Shown here: positions 41,342-52,232 of the stretch, piece by piece
Layout of the letters: each line of letters opens with the position of its first letter
How positions within the stretch are numbered: position 1 is the first letter of the stretch
Assembly: GCA_016795205.1 (NCBI GenBank)
Contig: JAEUHZ010000008.1
Coordinates: 28,370 to 92,369, forward strand
Origin: Planctomycetota bacterium
GTDB lineage: Bacteria; Planctomycetota; UBA1135; GCA-002686595
Direction of reading: 5' to 3'
DNA length: 64,000 nucleotides
Position numbers and translations under genes: made by a program
Notes under the pieces: generated by a model
What the model was told of the DNA's origin: nothing
Seen by the model: only the letters and a program-made list of their open reading frames with translations
Databases searched by the model: none

Positions 41342-43699
41342 TCAGCCGCGCACGTGCTCGTCGAACCACTCGAACATCTCGGCCAGCACGTGGAGCACCG
41401 CCTCGCGCGAGCGGTAGCCGTGCCCCTCGTGCGGCAGCACCACGTGCCGCGCGGTCCCGCCCGTGCCGCGGATGGCCTGGAACAGCCGCGCGCTCTGCTC
41501 GGGATGCGTGCCGGAGTTCTCGTCCTCGGCGCCGTGCACCAAGAGCAGCGGCGCGCGGATGCGGTGCGCGTCGAGGAGCGGTGAGAGCTTCAGGTAGCTC
41601 GCCGGCGCTTCCCACAGCGTGCGCCGCTCGCTCTGGAAGCCGAACGGCGTCAGCGTGCGGTTGTAGGCGCCGCTACGGGCGATCCCGGCCTTGAAGAGCC
41701 CAGTCGTGGCCAGCAGGGCGACCGCCATGAACGCGCCGTAGCTGTGCCCGCCGATGCCCACGCGCGCGGGGTCGCACACCCCCCGCGCGTCGAGGTGCTC
41801 GATCGCGGCCTGCGCGCTGGCGCCGATCTGCTCCAGGAAGCGGTCGTTCATCGTCTCGGGATGCCCCACCACGGGCATCTCGGCGCCTTCCAGCACGGCA
41901 TAGCCGCGCAACACGAAGTAGAGCGGCGACGGTCCGGCGACGCGCGTGAAATCGAAGGGCGTGCCGCGCACCTGCGAGGCGGTGTCCGCGTCGACGAACT
42001 CGCGCGGGTAGGCCCACACGACGAGTGGCAGCCGACGCCCATCCCAGTCCGGCGGCAGGTGCAGCGTGCCGGAGAGCTGCACGCCGTCGGCGCGCGGGTA
42101 GCGCACCAGCTCCTTGCGCACGCGGCGGAAGATCGGCGCGGGATCGTGGAAGTCGGTCAGGCGCTCGAACGCGCCGACCTCGGCGCCCAAGGGCCGCAGC
42201 CGCAGGTTGGGCGGGTCGCGCGGGCTCTCGTGGCGCGTGACGAAGCTCGTGACGACGCCCAGCTCGTCCTCGACGAGCGCCAGCGGGCGCTCGTGCTCGC
42301 CGGAGGCGCACTGGAACAGGCGCTCGCGCGCGCCGGGCTCGTCGAGGCGCTCGCGGTCCAGGAACGGCCGCGCGCCGCCCTGCTCCTCGCCCGAGCCGAT
42401 GCGGAAGAACCAGGGACCGCGCTGCCGGACGATCCGCCGGCCGCGGGCGCGCGGCTCGAACAGGATCGAGCCGGGGTCCGCGTAGCGGTCGTTCGCGCTG
42501 CGGTCGTCGAGCAGCGTCCAGCGCGAGCGGTCGGCGCCGACCGCGGCGTTCCACAGGCGCGTCCAACGCCGGTCGCGGTCCCACTCGCGCAGCAGCAGCC
42601 GGGTCGGGTCCGCGAGCCAGGCGATCGCACTGGCGCGCTGCTCCAGACGCGCGACCTCGCGCGCGGGGCCGGCGAAGGGCTCGTCGAGCTCCAGCCAGCG
42701 GTCGCGGTGCTCGGCCGGGGCGCGCGGGTCGCCGCCGTCGAGCGCCTCGACGTACACCACGCGCGCCCCGCCGTGCGCGGACCATTGCACGGCGCGCGGG
42801 CCGGTGCGCACGCCCTCGATCGGCACGTTCGCGGCGACCGGCTGGCGCGCGACGAGCACGCGTCGCGCGCCGTGGAGCTCGCGCGCGAACGTGCCGTGCC
42901 CGAACCCCGCCAGCGTGTGCGTGCGCGACCAGGGCTTCTCGAGCACCTGCACGAGCGCCCAGCGGCCGTCGGGCGAGGGCTCGGCGCCCGCGATCGGCGC
43001 GGGTCCCTCCAGGCGCTCGACGCGCGCGGCCTCGAGGTCGACGAGCGCCAGCTCGGACGCCGCCAGGTAGTCGAAGAGCGCCTCGTCGTGCTCGTCCTGG
43101 AGCAGGTCTTGGTGCGTGCGCTGCGGTGTCGTCTCGGCGCGCGTCTCGAGCACCACCGGACCGGTGGCGACGGCGGGTCGCGTGGGCGGCGGGCCGCGCC
43201 GTTCGGGCACCAGCGTGACCAGCACACGCGCGCCGTCCGGCAGCCAGGTGAAGCCGTCGGTGAGCACGGCATGGAGCCCCGGCGTCGCCAGCGAGAGCTC
43301 GGCGCGATCGAGTGCGCCCCACCACAGCTCGCCGGGGCCGCCCGCGTCGAGCACCAGCGCGAAGTGCCGCGCATCGTGCGACCACGAGAGCGAGGCGATG
43401 CGGCGGCCGGGGGGCAGCGGGAGCTCCCGGCGCAGCGTCCCGCGCAGGTCGCGCAGCGCCAGCGAGGTGCCGAACACGAGCTGGTGCCGCGCGCTGCGCG
43501 CGGCGTCGAGGCGCAGGCCGGCGAGCTTGGTCTTGGGGCGCGCGACGTCGGAGAGCGCGGGCAGGCCGGTGAGCCCGACCTCCAGGAGGTGCGCCGCGTC
43601 CGGCGCCAGCACCAGCCAGGGCGTCGGCGGCGCGTCCAAGAGCGCCGTGATCCAGGGCTCCGGCTGGCGCCAGCCGGCGGGTGCGGGTCCGTCCCTCAT
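41342..43699 (-). CDS. S9-family serine peptidase (prolyl oligopeptidase superfamily)
   Basis: 785 residues. The N-terminal ~530 residues form a beta-propeller-like region (WSHDARHFALVLDAGGPGELWWG, EPSPDGRWALVQVLEKPWSRTHTL). The C-terminal alpha/beta-hydrolase has IGGHSYGAFMAVALLA with nucleophile S653, VHGAEDENSGTHPEQ (Asp) and LPHEGHGYRSREAVLHVL (His). The pattern DGVQLSGTLHLPPDWDGRRLPLVVWAYPREF matches plant glutamyl aminopeptidase-like S9D peptidases. No signal peptide begins the chosen ATG 43699, though the frame stays open upstream. It should release peptides after acidic or proline residues; specificity is unknown. It is divergent from the Tat-protein gene. Confidence 0.85.
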   Translation of the reverse strand: MRDGPAPAGWRQPEPWITALLDAPPTPWLVLAPDAAHLLEVGLTGLPALSDVARPKTKLAGLRLDAARSARHQLVFGTSLALRDLRGTLRRELPLPPGRRIASLSWSHDARHFALVLDAGGPGELWWGALDRAELSLATPGLHAVLTDGFTWLPDGARVLVTLVPERRGPPPTRPAVATGPVVLETRAETTPQRTHQDLLQDEHDEALFDYLAASELALVDLEAARVERLEGPAPIAGAEPSPDGRWALVQVLEKPWSRTHTLAGFGHGTFARELHGARRVLVARQPVAANVPIEGVRTGPRAVQWSAHGGARVVYVEALDGGDPRAPAEHRDRWLELDEPFAGPAREVARLEQRASAIAWLADPTRLLLREWDRDRRWTRLWNAAVGADRSRWTLLDDRSANDRYADPGSILFEPRARGRRIVRQRGPWFFRIGSGEEQGGARPFLDRERLDEPGARERLFQCASGEHERPLALVEDELGVVTSFVTRHESPRDPPNLRLRPLGAEVGAFERLTDFHDPAPIFRRVRKELVRYPRADGVQLSGTLHLPPDWDGRRLPLVVWAYPREFVDADTASQVRGTPFDFTRVAGPSPLYFVLRGYAVLEGAEMPVVGHPETMNDRFLEQIGASAQAAIEHLDARGVCDPARVGIGGHSYGAFMAVALLATTGLFKAGIARSGAYNRTLTPFGFQSERRTLWEAPASYLKLSPLLDAHRIRAPLLLVHGAEDENSGTHPEQSARLFQAIRGTGGTARHVVLPHEGHGYRSREAVLHVLAEMFEWFDEHVRG

Positions 43700-43822
43700 C
43701 GACCGGGCACGTTGCACGGCGCGTAGGGCCGCTGCAAGGAAACGGCGCGCGAACGTACGGCGCCGGGCGGCGGAGGGCAGGATGACGCGCGTCCGTCCCC
43801 CCATCCGGAGTCCTCCCGAGCC

Positions 43823-44932
43823 ATGCGCACCGATCGTCGCGAGTTCCTCACCGCATCCCTGGCCGCCGGCGCGATCCTCGCGACGCGCGCGCACGCCACT
43901 CAGGCTCCGGCACAGAGCGCCAAGCCGCTCGACGTGCTGGTCTTCGGCGGGACGGGCCTGATCGGACCGCCGCTCGTCGAGCTGCTCGTCGCGCGCGGCC
44001 ACAAGGTCGTGCTGTTCAACCGCGGGAAGACCAAGACCGATCTGTTCCCCGACCTGGAGCGCATCGTGGGCGACCGCGATCCGTCCAAGGACCGGGGCGT
44101 CGCGGGGCTCGAGGGGCGCAAGTTCGACCTGGTGTTCGACGACACGGGCTACTACCCGCGCCACGTGCGCACGAGCTCGGAGATCCTGGCCAAGGCGGGC
44201 TCGGGGCACATCGTGTTCGTGTCGAGCATCTCGGCCTATGCCAAGAACGACGTCGTGGGAGCCGACGAGACGGCCGAGCTGGCGCGGCTCGCGGATCCCA
44301 CGGTCGAGACGATGGGCGCGCAGTACGAGAACTACGGCGGGCTCAAGGTCCTGTGCGAGGAAGCCGCGGCGCAAGCCTTCGAGGGCCGCGCGACGATCGT
44401 GCGCCCGGGCTACATCGTGGGACCTGGCGATTCGACCGACCGTTTCACGTACTGGCCGCTGCGCTTCCGGCGCGGAGGCCAGGTGCTCGTGCCGGGCGCG
44501 CCGACCGATCCGATCCAGGTCATCGACGTGCGCGATCTGGCGGACCTGATGGTCAAGGTCGGCGAGGCGCGCGCCAGGCTCGCGCTGAACGCCTGCGGGC
44601 CCAAGGGCAAGCTCGAGTGGGGGCAGGTCATCGAGGAGTGCCAGAAGGCCGCCGGCGGCCGGGACGTCAGCGTGCGCTGGGCGAGCCTGGCGGAGCTCCA
44701 GAAGCTCGGCCCCCTGCCGTTCCCGATCTGGGCCCCCTTCGACGGCGAATCCAAGGGGTTCCACACCTGGAGCAACCAGCGCGCGATCGCGGCCGGCGCC
44801 ACGTTCCGGCCCATCGCCGCGACGATCCGTGACACGCTGGCTTGGTTCGACACGCTGCCCGAGGAGCGGCGCGGCAAGCTGCGCGCGGGTCTCACTGCGG
44901 AGCTGGAGGCCCAGGCGTTGGCGAAGTTGTAG
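43823..44932 (+). CDS. Tat-exported NAD-dependent epimerase/dehydratase-like protein
   Basis: 369 residues. N-terminus MRTDRREFLTASLAAGAILATRAHA is a Tat signal (RRxFL). The mature part is an extended-SDR fold with LDVLVFGGTGLIGPPLVELLVARGH (GxxGxxG), VGDRDPSKD, FVSSISAYA and, in place of YxxxK, NYGGLKVLCEE (Y with K four residues later). IVRPGYIVGPGDSTDRF and DPIQVIDVRDLADLMVKV are typical of isoflavone-reductase or epimerase members. It would act folded and cofactor-loaded outside the cytoplasm. The substrate is not known. The gene is followed at once by the palindromic repeat (44932-44957), which begins at the last base of its stop codon. Confidence 0.85.
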   Translation: MRTDRREFLTASLAAGAILATRAHATQAPAQSAKPLDVLVFGGTGLIGPPLVELLVARGHKVVLFNRGKTKTDLFPDLERIVGDRDPSKDRGVAGLEGRKFDLVFDDTGYYPRHVRTSSEILAKAGSGHIVFVSSISAYAKNDVVGADETAELARLADPTVETMGAQYENYGGLKVLCEEAAAQAFEGRATIVRPGYIVGPGDSTDRFTYWPLRFRRGGQVLVPGAPTDPIQVIDVRDLADLMVKVGEARARLALNACGPKGKLEWGQVIEECQKAAGGRDVSVRWASLAELQKLGPLPFPIWAPFDGESKGFHTWSNQRAIAAGATFRPIAATIRDTLAWFDTLPEERRGKLRAGLTAELEAQALAKL

Positions 44933-44957
44933 TACGGAGTCTGACTCGACTCCGTAC
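44932..44957. repeat. Palindromic repeat, second copy (26 bp)
   Basis: Arms GTACGGAGTC and GACTCCGTAC around loop TGACTC, identical over all 26 bases to the core of the 44-bp palindrome at 18250-18293. Its first base is the final G of the epimerase stop codon TAG. Flanking bases differ from the first copy, so the mobile or amplified unit is about this core. No T-tract follows, so it is not a classical terminator. Confidence 0.9.
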
Positions 44958-44977
44958 GCGCTACCATTCCGTTCTCC

Positions 44978-45457
44978 ATGACCGCCGCTCCCGACCTGGA
45001 CCACATGCGGGCCGCCGCGCGGCTGGCGCTGCGCGGAGTCAAGTCGAACCAGGGTGGCCCCTTCGGCGCCGTGATCGTGCGGGGTGACGTGGTCGTCGGT
45101 CGTGGCTTCAACCGCGTGCTCGGCACGCACGACCCGACGGCGCACGCGGAGATCGTCGCGATCCGCCAGGCCTGCCGGAAGCTCGGGACGTTCTCGCTCG
45201 CGGGCTGCACGCTCTACGCCAGCTCGGAGCCCTGCCCGATGTGCCTCGCCGCGATCCACTGGGCGCGGATCGAACGCGTGTGGTTCGCCTGCGACCGCCA
45301 AGACGCGGCGCGCGCCGGCTTCGACGACGCCTTCCTCTACGAGGAGTTCGAGCGAGCCCCGCGCGATCGCCGGTTGCCGGTCGCCCAGGTCTTCCGCGAG
45401 GAGGGGCTCGCGGCCTTCCAAGCCTGGCTCGCGAAGCCCGACCGGGTCACGTACTGA
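44978..45457 (+). CDS. guaD: Guanine deaminase (cytidine-deaminase fold)
   Basis: 159 residues. Zinc site: TAHAEIVAIR (H56, E58) and SSEPCPMCLAAIHWARI (C86, C89), all ligands present. SNQGGPFGAVIVRG, then GFDDAFLYEEFERAPRDRRLPV and the end AFQAWLAKPDRVTY follow Bacillus-type guanine deaminase along its full length, including the C-terminal swap segment. It converts guanine to xanthine. The xanthine-dehydrogenase-type operon at 56.3-59.8 kb could take the next step. ATG 44978 begins the family start. It lies just downstream of the palindromic repeat and converges with the M14 peptidase gene (27 bases). Confidence 0.88.
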   Translation: MTAAPDLDHMRAAARLALRGVKSNQGGPFGAVIVRGDVVVGRGFNRVLGTHDPTAHAEIVAIRQACRKLGTFSLAGCTLYASSEPCPMCLAAIHWARIERVWFACDRQDAARAGFDDAFLYEEFERAPRDRRLPVAQVFREEGLAAFQAWLAKPDRVTY

Positions 45458-45484
45458 GCTGCGGGGCGGGCGCGCCCCAGGCCT

Positions 45485-47968
45485 TCACTCCAGGACCAGC
45501 GCGCGGAACAGCAGCTGGAACGCCTGCTGGGACCAACTGCGGTAGTGCGGCCGGAAGCCGAAGACGTGCACCCGGCCGGCGCCGTGGCGCACGTGGACCC
45601 AGGCCGGCTCTCCGGCGATCGCCTCGGGCTTTTGGATCCAGCCCGAGAGCAGCGTCTGCGTCGGGGCGTAGCGCAAGAGGACCTCGACGCGCGCGTTCGA
45701 GGCGCCGGCGGACTCGCGCTCCTTGTCCGTCATCCCACGCCAGGCCTGAGGCCGCGCGCCGAAGATGGCCAGCGACTCGGGCAGGCCCGCTGTGAGTCGC
45801 GCACCCGGCTCGGGGATCGCGCGCAGCACGCTGCCGGGGCACGCGAAGTCCTTGGCCTCCGGCGCGGCCGTCGCGTCGACGAGCGGCAGCTTCAGCTCGT
45901 CGACGGCGAAGCGCGCACTGTTGCCGACGGCGACCAGCGTGCCACCGCCGCGCACGAAGCTCTCGATCGCGGCCGCGCCCTCGGGCGCCAGGCCCTCGGC
46001 GTAGTCGGGGAACACGCTGCCCTCCGCGCGCCCTTCGGACAGCGTGCGCGCCGCGGTCCCGGGCAGCACGAGCACGTCGTAGTCACGCGCCAGCGCGCCG
46101 GCGCGCAACGCCTCGTTGCGCACGGTCGTGTAGGGCACGCCGAAGGCGTCGAAGACCCAGCGCATCCAACCTTCGTCCATGTCGCCGGACCACGGCGCGT
46201 AGAGGCCGACGCGCAGGCCGGCCCGGGAGCGCGCCTCCTCGGCAGGCGCTCCAGCGGCGACCGCGACCAACAGCCCCTCGCGCTCGCCCTTCCAGCCCAA
46301 GGCCAGCGCTGCGCCCGCCCGCAGCTGCGCGAACGCCTGCTTCCACCCGCGACCGTCGCGCGTGTCGAAGCCAGCGCGTCCGGCGCGCGCCGCCGGCGGA
46401 CCCCCGAACCCGGCCACGAGCCCGGCGACCGTGGCGCGCGCGCTGGTCCGCACGGCCGGCACCTCGATGCACTCGACGCGCTGCACGCCGAGCAGGAGCG
46501 GCAGCGTCCAGCCCGCCACGTCGTACGGCGCCTGAGCCCCGGTCGGGTAGCGCTGCACTTCGAACAGATCGTGGACGTGGTCGCCGTAGGGCTGCGCGCG
46601 GCGGATCACGATGCTGCCGGCCGGCCAGGTGCGCCCGTCCACGACGACCGGGCCGTCCGCGACCTCCAGCTCGACGCCCGTCTGGAGCAGCGCGTCGACG
46701 AGACGCTCGACGGCCGCGACGTCGTGCTGGTCGGAGGGCAGGATCCAGGCCCGCGGCACCGCGTCCTGCCCGCGCCGCAGCGTGCGGCGCGCGATCTCCA
46801 GACGGTTCTCCAGGAAGAAACGGCGCTCGCGCGCCAGGCTGGCGCACAGCGAGCGCGCGAAGGCCGTCTGGTAGGCGACGATGTCGCCGATCCGCCACCA
46901 GCCGCCCGGCCAGGGCGCGGGGAAGGAGTTGGCCGGCGCGTAGGCCCCGGTGCCATCCGGCGCGCGCAGCTCGGAGCGCGGCAGGAAGATCGGGCTGGCG
47001 AGCCGCGCCGACGCGGCCTCGGTGAGCAGCCCGACGATGCCGTGCCGCACGGGCACGTTGCGGTTGCCCCCGTTCCACCACATGTCGTACGTGCCGCCGG
47101 TCGCGACGCCCGTCAGGCCCGCGCGCGTCAAGTCGAGCTGCGCGCGCGTGCCGAGCAGGTTGATGGCCGTGATCACGCCCGGATCCAGGTTCGGGTTCAG
47201 CGGGTCGCGGAACGGCGGCACGAAGAAGCGCTCCTGCCGCGAGCCCTGCTGGTGCACGTCCCAGTACACCTGCGGCCGCCACTCGGCGTAGAGCAGCCGC
47301 GAAACGCTGCGCGTCTCGGCCAGGGACAGCATGAACCAGTCGCGGTTGTTGTCGTGACCCGCATAGCGCTGGTAGAGCTGCGTCAGGCCCGCGTCCTCGT
47401 AGGGCGTCCCCACGATCTTCGCGTACCAGTCGGCCACGTGGTCCTGCCCGTCGGGGTTCGTGCTCGGAAGCAGCAGCACCACCAGCTCGCGCCGCGCGCT
47501 GACCCACGGTTCCTCGTTCGAGGTCGCCAGCAAGTGCGCGAGCTGCATCGCGAACTGCGGCGCGGCGACCTCGGTGGCGTGCATCGCGCACGAGATCATC
47601 ACGAAGACCTTGCCGTCGGCGAGGGCCGCGTCGAGCTGCGTCGACTGCACGCCGCGCGGATCGGCCAGGACGCGCGCGTGCTCCTTCAGCAGCGCGAGAC
47701 GTGCGTGGTTTTCCTCGGCCGTGATCACGGCCAGCACCAGATCGCGCCCCTCCTCCGTCTTCCCGACCCGCTCGAGCGCGACGCGCGCGCTGGCCGCGTC
47801 GAGCGCCTCGAACCACGTGCGCACGCGGTCCCAGCCGGGCAGCACGAAGTCGGCACCCAGCGCGTGCCCCAAGTGCTCTGCGGGCGTCGGGATCGATTGC
47901 GCGCGGAGCGGGACGATGGAAATCGCGGCCGCGAGTGCGACGCCGCCGAAGGCCTGGAGCGGGCTCAT
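45485..47968 (-). CDS. Secreted M14-family zinc carboxypeptidase with extra C-terminal domain
   Basis: 827 residues; signal peptide MSPLQAFGGVALAAAISIVPLRAQS. The M14 domain shows the zinc motif MHATE (H130, E133), LPSTNPDGQDHV, NRDW (Arg region), VYWDVHQQGS (H239) and a possible general-base Glu in GLLTEAAS. From ~610 a class I glutaminase-like fold is suggested by VGLYAPWSGDMDEGWMRWVFDAFGVPYTTVRNEALR and LVLPGTAARTLSEG. It probably trims peptides or cell-wall material outside the cell. The added domain is common in large M14 peptidases of this type and may serve binding. ATG 47968 gives the signal peptide; longer starts exist. It is divergent from the nitroreductase fusion (59 bases). Confidence 0.87.
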   Translation of the reverse strand: MSPLQAFGGVALAAAISIVPLRAQSIPTPAEHLGHALGADFVLPGWDRVRTWFEALDAASARVALERVGKTEEGRDLVLAVITAEENHARLALLKEHARVLADPRGVQSTQLDAALADGKVFVMISCAMHATEVAAPQFAMQLAHLLATSNEEPWVSARRELVVLLLPSTNPDGQDHVADWYAKIVGTPYEDAGLTQLYQRYAGHDNNRDWFMLSLAETRSVSRLLYAEWRPQVYWDVHQQGSRQERFFVPPFRDPLNPNLDPGVITAINLLGTRAQLDLTRAGLTGVATGGTYDMWWNGGNRNVPVRHGIVGLLTEAASARLASPIFLPRSELRAPDGTGAYAPANSFPAPWPGGWWRIGDIVAYQTAFARSLCASLARERRFFLENRLEIARRTLRRGQDAVPRAWILPSDQHDVAAVERLVDALLQTGVELEVADGPVVVDGRTWPAGSIVIRRAQPYGDHVHDLFEVQRYPTGAQAPYDVAGWTLPLLLGVQRVECIEVPAVRTSARATVAGLVAGFGGPPAARAGRAGFDTRDGRGWKQAFAQLRAGAALALGWKGEREGLLVAVAAGAPAEEARSRAGLRVGLYAPWSGDMDEGWMRWVFDAFGVPYTTVRNEALRAGALARDYDVLVLPGTAARTLSEGRAEGSVFPDYAEGLAPEGAAAIESFVRGGGTLVAVGNSARFAVDELKLPLVDATAAPEAKDFACPGSVLRAIPEPGARLTAGLPESLAIFGARPQAWRGMTDKERESAGASNARVEVLLRYAPTQTLLSGWIQKPEAIAGEPAWVHVRHGAGRVHVFGFRPHYRSWSQQAFQLLFRALVLE

Positions 47969-48027
47969 GGGATGCGGGATGCTACGGAACTCGCGCACGG
48001 CGCGCGGTAGACTTCGCCGCGTCCCCG

Positions 48028-49515
48028 ATGTCCGAGCCCCCCGCCGAAGCACCGCGCAGAGGAGCGGATCCGCGTCCGGGGATCCCCGCGGAGGCCCAGG
48101 GCTCGCCGCAGCTCGCCGCCGAGGCCGACTCGGGAGCCGCGCCTGGTCCGACGCCGGCGTTCGACTTCTGGCGCGCCATCTACGAGCGCCGCTCGATCCG
48201 GCGCTTCAAGCCCGACCCGGTGCCGCGGGAGCTCGTGACCCAGGTGCTGCACGCCGGCATCTGGGCGCCGAGCTCCTGCAACTACCAGATGTGGGATTTC
48301 GTCGTCGTCGACGATCCCGCGACCAACGCGCGCCTCGCTGCGCTCTCGGCCCAGATGGGCAACGCGCCGGTCAACGTGATCGTGAGCTACGGCCGCGACT
48401 TCAGCGAGGACGCCTGGGCCAACATCCAGTCGGCCAGCGCGGCGATCGAGAACATGAGCCTGGCCGCGCACGTCCTGGGCCTCGGCACGTTCTGGATCAC
48501 GCAGACCGGCGACCGCGAGCAGGTGCGCGCGATCGTGGGCTTGCCCGAGGACCGGCTGGTGGTCGCCGTGCTGGCGATCGGCTACCCCGCCAACCCGCCG
48601 CGCGCGGGCCCCAAGCGCCGGCCGCTCGGGCACGTGGCGCACTGGAACCACTACGCGGGCCAGCCGATCCCCGGCTCGCCCGATCCGGAACGCTGGGACC
48701 CGGAGCTCTTGGCCGTCTACCAGCGCGCGCGCGTCCTGAACGGCCTGCGCCACAACAAGCCGCGCGCCTTCGAGGTCGAGGCGCTCGAGCGCGCGCTCGA
48801 CCTCCTCGTGCCGGCGGGCCGTGAGCCGGCCGCGGACCCCGCGCGCGCGCCGCGCTGGCTGGACGTGCTGCCCTGCACGGGGATCGTGACGGAGCGGCTC
48901 GCCCGGCTGCGACCCGGGTTCCGCTTCGACGTCGTCGAGCGCACGCGCGAGGTCGCGGACTTCGTGGCCGGACGCTTGCGCCCGCGCGCGCAGACTTGCG
49001 GTTGGCCGCGGGCGTCGGGCGGGCTGCCGGCCCCGCCCGAGGGCGCGTACGAGGTCGTCACGTGCCTGTACCGGCTGGAGAACCTGCGCGCCGTGGACCG
49101 CGCACGCTTGGTCGCCGAGATGGCGCGCTGGCTCGCGCCGGGCGGCACGCTGCTGGTCGCCTTCGTGCGCCGCGGCTCGTACCACGACCTCATGGAGTGG
49201 GCGCGCGCGCGCCGTGGCGGGCTGGGCGGGGTCGAGTACGTGCTGGCTCCCGATCCCAGCATCGGCCCCTTCCGCTCGCTGCGCGCCGACGAGGTCGAAC
49301 GAGAGGCGCGCGCCGCGGGCCTGGTGCGCTCCGGCGCGCTGGGCTTGCACGCCGCGCCGCCACGCGCGGAGCTCGACTTCCGGCTGCGCAATGCCGGGCG
49401 GCGCACGCGGGCGCTGGTGCGCTGCGCCGCCGGGCTCGCGCGCGGGCTCGAGTTCCTCCCCGGCCTGCGCGCCGCGCGCGGCCGCTTCCAGTTCAGGGCC
49501 TACCGGCGCGGCTAG
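48028..49515 (+). CDS. Nitroreductase fused to a methyltransferase-like domain
   Basis: 495 residues. Residues ~45-240 are a nitroreductase domain: [24 protein letters not shown] (FMN-binding RRSIR), [51 protein letters not shown]. After a linker, residues ~285-440 resemble a class I methyltransferase ([48 protein letters not shown]), but the SAM loop is PCTG rather than GCGTG, so binding may be weak or lost. A disordered Pro/Ala head comes before. An unusual fusion; a flavin-dependent reduction of an unknown substrate is likely. Start ATG 48028; the frame is open upstream. Confidence 0.8.
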   Translation: MSEPPAEAPRRGADPRPGIPAEAQGSPQLAAEADSGAAPGPTPAFDFWRAIYERRSIRRFKPDPVPRELVTQVLHAGIWAPSSCNYQMWDFVVVDDPATNARLAALSAQMGNAPVNVIVSYGRDFSEDAWANIQSASAAIENMSLAAHVLGLGTFWITQTGDREQVRAIVGLPEDRLVVAVLAIGYPANPPRAGPKRRPLGHVAHWNHYAGQPIPGSPDPERWDPELLAVYQRARVLNGLRHNKPRAFEVEALERALDLLVPAGREPAADPARAPRWLDVLPCTGIVTERLARLRPGFRFDVVERTREVADFVAGRLRPRAQTCGWPRASGGLPAPPEGAYEVVTCLYRLENLRAVDRARLVAEMARWLAPGGTLLVAFVRRGSYHDLMEWARARRGGLGGVEYVLAPDPSIGPFRSLRADEVEREARAAGLVRSGALGLHAAPPRAELDFRLRNAGRRTRALVRCAAGLARGLEFLPGLRAARGRFQFRAYRRG

Positions 49516-49715
49516 CGCGCGAACCGGCTCCGCGGCGCTCCCGCTCCGCCGGGCCAGCCCCGCTGCCGTCTCGTGGCCCGGACGGGTCCGGGGATGTCCG
49601 GTGCGCGCCGGGCGCGCGGCCCGACGAGTGCGCCCGATCCCGGCGGAAGTGCGCGACGTCCCGCCGCGCGTTCTCGTACAAGGAGCGCCGCGCGAAACCG
49701 GAGGAACACGAGAGC

Positions 49716-51233
49716 ATGAGCACGAGCACGTCGGCGAACGGCGGTGGCGCCCGCATCCTGCGCTGGATCGAGCGCGTGGGAAACGCGCTGCCGCATCCGG
49801 CCACCCTGTTCCTGGCCTTGGCCCTGCTGGTCGTCGTGGCCTCGGACATCGCCGTGCGCCTGGGCATCGAGGTCGTCAAGCCCGGCACGGATCAGGTCGT
49901 CCGCCCGGTCAGCCTGCTCACGGTCGACGGGTTGCACCGGATCCTGACCGGCCTCGTGACGAACTTCACGGGCTTCGCGCCGCTCGGCACGGTGCTCGTG
50001 GCGCTGCTCGGCATCGGCGTCGCGGAGGCCAGCGGCTTCATCGGCACCCTGATGCGCTTGTTCGTGACCAAGGCGCCGCGGCCGCTCTTGACGCTGGTCG
50101 TGGTGTTCACGGGGGTGCTCTCGAACATGGCCAGCGAGATCGGCTACGTGCTGCTGATCCCGCTCGCGGCCCTGATCTTCGCCGCGGCCGGGCGGCATCC
50201 GATCGCGGGCATGGCGGCCGCCTTCGCCGGCGTGTCCGGCGGCTACAGCGCGAACCTGATCCCGGGAACGATCGACCCACTGCTCGCGGGCTTGACCCAG
50301 GAAGCAGCCCGCATCCTCGAGGCCGGCTACACGGTCAACGTGCTGTGCAACTACTACTTCATGGCGGTCTCGACCTTCCTGGTCACCGCCGTGGGCTGGC
50401 TGGTCACGGACAAGATCGTCGAACCGCGGCTGGGCCCGTGGAAGGACGCCGGCGGGGACGACTCGGCGCTGCGCCCCCTGGAGCAGAGCGAGTGGCGCGG
50501 CCTGGTGTTCGCGCTCGTCGCCGGCAGCGTCTTCGCCGGCCTGATCCTGTGGGGCACGGTCCCCGCGGACGGGTTCCTGCGCGACCCCCAGACCTTCAGC
50601 CTGCTCCACTCGCCGTTCCTTTCGGGGATCGTGTCGCTGATCTTCGCCGCAGGCGCGCTGCTCGGCATCGCCTACGGCGTGGGCGCCGGCACGATCAAGA
50701 ACGACGCGCAGGTCATCAAGGGCATGTCGAAGTCCATGGAGACGCTGGCCTCGTACCTGGTGCTCGTGTTCTTCGCGGCGCAGTTCGTGGCGTTCTTCAA
50801 CTGGACGAACCTGGGCCTGGTCGTGGCCGTCGAGGGCGCCAGCGCGCTGAAGGCTTCGGGGCTGTCCGGCATCCCCCTGATGATCGGGTTCATCCTGCTG
50901 ACGGCGTTCCTGAACCTGTTCATGGGCAGCGCCTCGGCGAAGTGGGCGATCATGGCCCCCATCTTCGTGCCGATGTTCCAGATCCTGGGCTACACGCCGG
51001 AGCTGACGCAGGCCGCCTACCGCGTGGGTGACTCGTGCACGAACATCGTCTCGCCGATGATGAGCTACTTCGCGCTGATCATCGCCTTCTTCCAGCGCTA
51101 CCAGAAGGAGGCGGGGATCGGGACGCTCGTGGCGACGATGCTGCCCTACTCGGTGTCGTTCTTGCTCCTGTGGAGCGTGCTGCTGGGGGCCTGGATGGCG
51201 TTGGGGCTGCCGCTGGGGCCCGGGGCGGGCTGA
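49716..51233 (+). CDS. AbgT-family transporter
   Basis: 505 residues, about 11-13 helices. The family signature is clear: [20 protein letters not shown] at the N-terminus, [31 protein letters not shown] in the first half, [46 protein letters not shown] in the second. AbgT proteins take up p-aminobenzoyl-glutamate or export sulfonamides by antiport. A GGAGGA ribosome-binding site precedes ATG 49716. It follows the nitroreductase fusion by 200 bases, in which no gene is seen, and converges with the sigma-54 gene. Substrate direction is unknown. Confidence 0.93.
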   Translation: MSTSTSANGGGARILRWIERVGNALPHPATLFLALALLVVVASDIAVRLGIEVVKPGTDQVVRPVSLLTVDGLHRILTGLVTNFTGFAPLGTVLVALLGIGVAEASGFIGTLMRLFVTKAPRPLLTLVVVFTGVLSNMASEIGYVLLIPLAALIFAAAGRHPIAGMAAAFAGVSGGYSANLIPGTIDPLLAGLTQEAARILEAGYTVNVLCNYYFMAVSTFLVTAVGWLVTDKIVEPRLGPWKDAGGDDSALRPLEQSEWRGLVFALVAGSVFAGLILWGTVPADGFLRDPQTFSLLHSPFLSGIVSLIFAAGALLGIAYGVGAGTIKNDAQVIKGMSKSMETLASYLVLVFFAAQFVAFFNWTNLGLVVAVEGASALKASGLSGIPLMIGFILLTAFLNLFMGSASAKWAIMAPIFVPMFQILGYTPELTQAAYRVGDSCTNIVSPMMSYFALIIAFFQRYQKEAGIGTLVATMLPYSVSFLLLWSVLLGAWMALGLPLGPGAG

Positions 51234-51332
51234 CCGGCGCAGGCGGAGCCCGCGAGCTCCGAGCCGGCGAGCACGACCGAGCCACGCGGTCCGCTCCTCG
51301 CCTGAACGTGGGGTCGGGAGCCCCGCGCGCGC

Positions 51333-52228
<896 letters not shown>

Positions 52229-52232
<4 letters not shown>

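Noticed and set aside
44932..44957. Palindrome as an intrinsic terminator of the epimerase gene
   Set aside because: No T-tract follows, and the same core sits inside a coding region at 18259-18284, so a repeat element explains it better.
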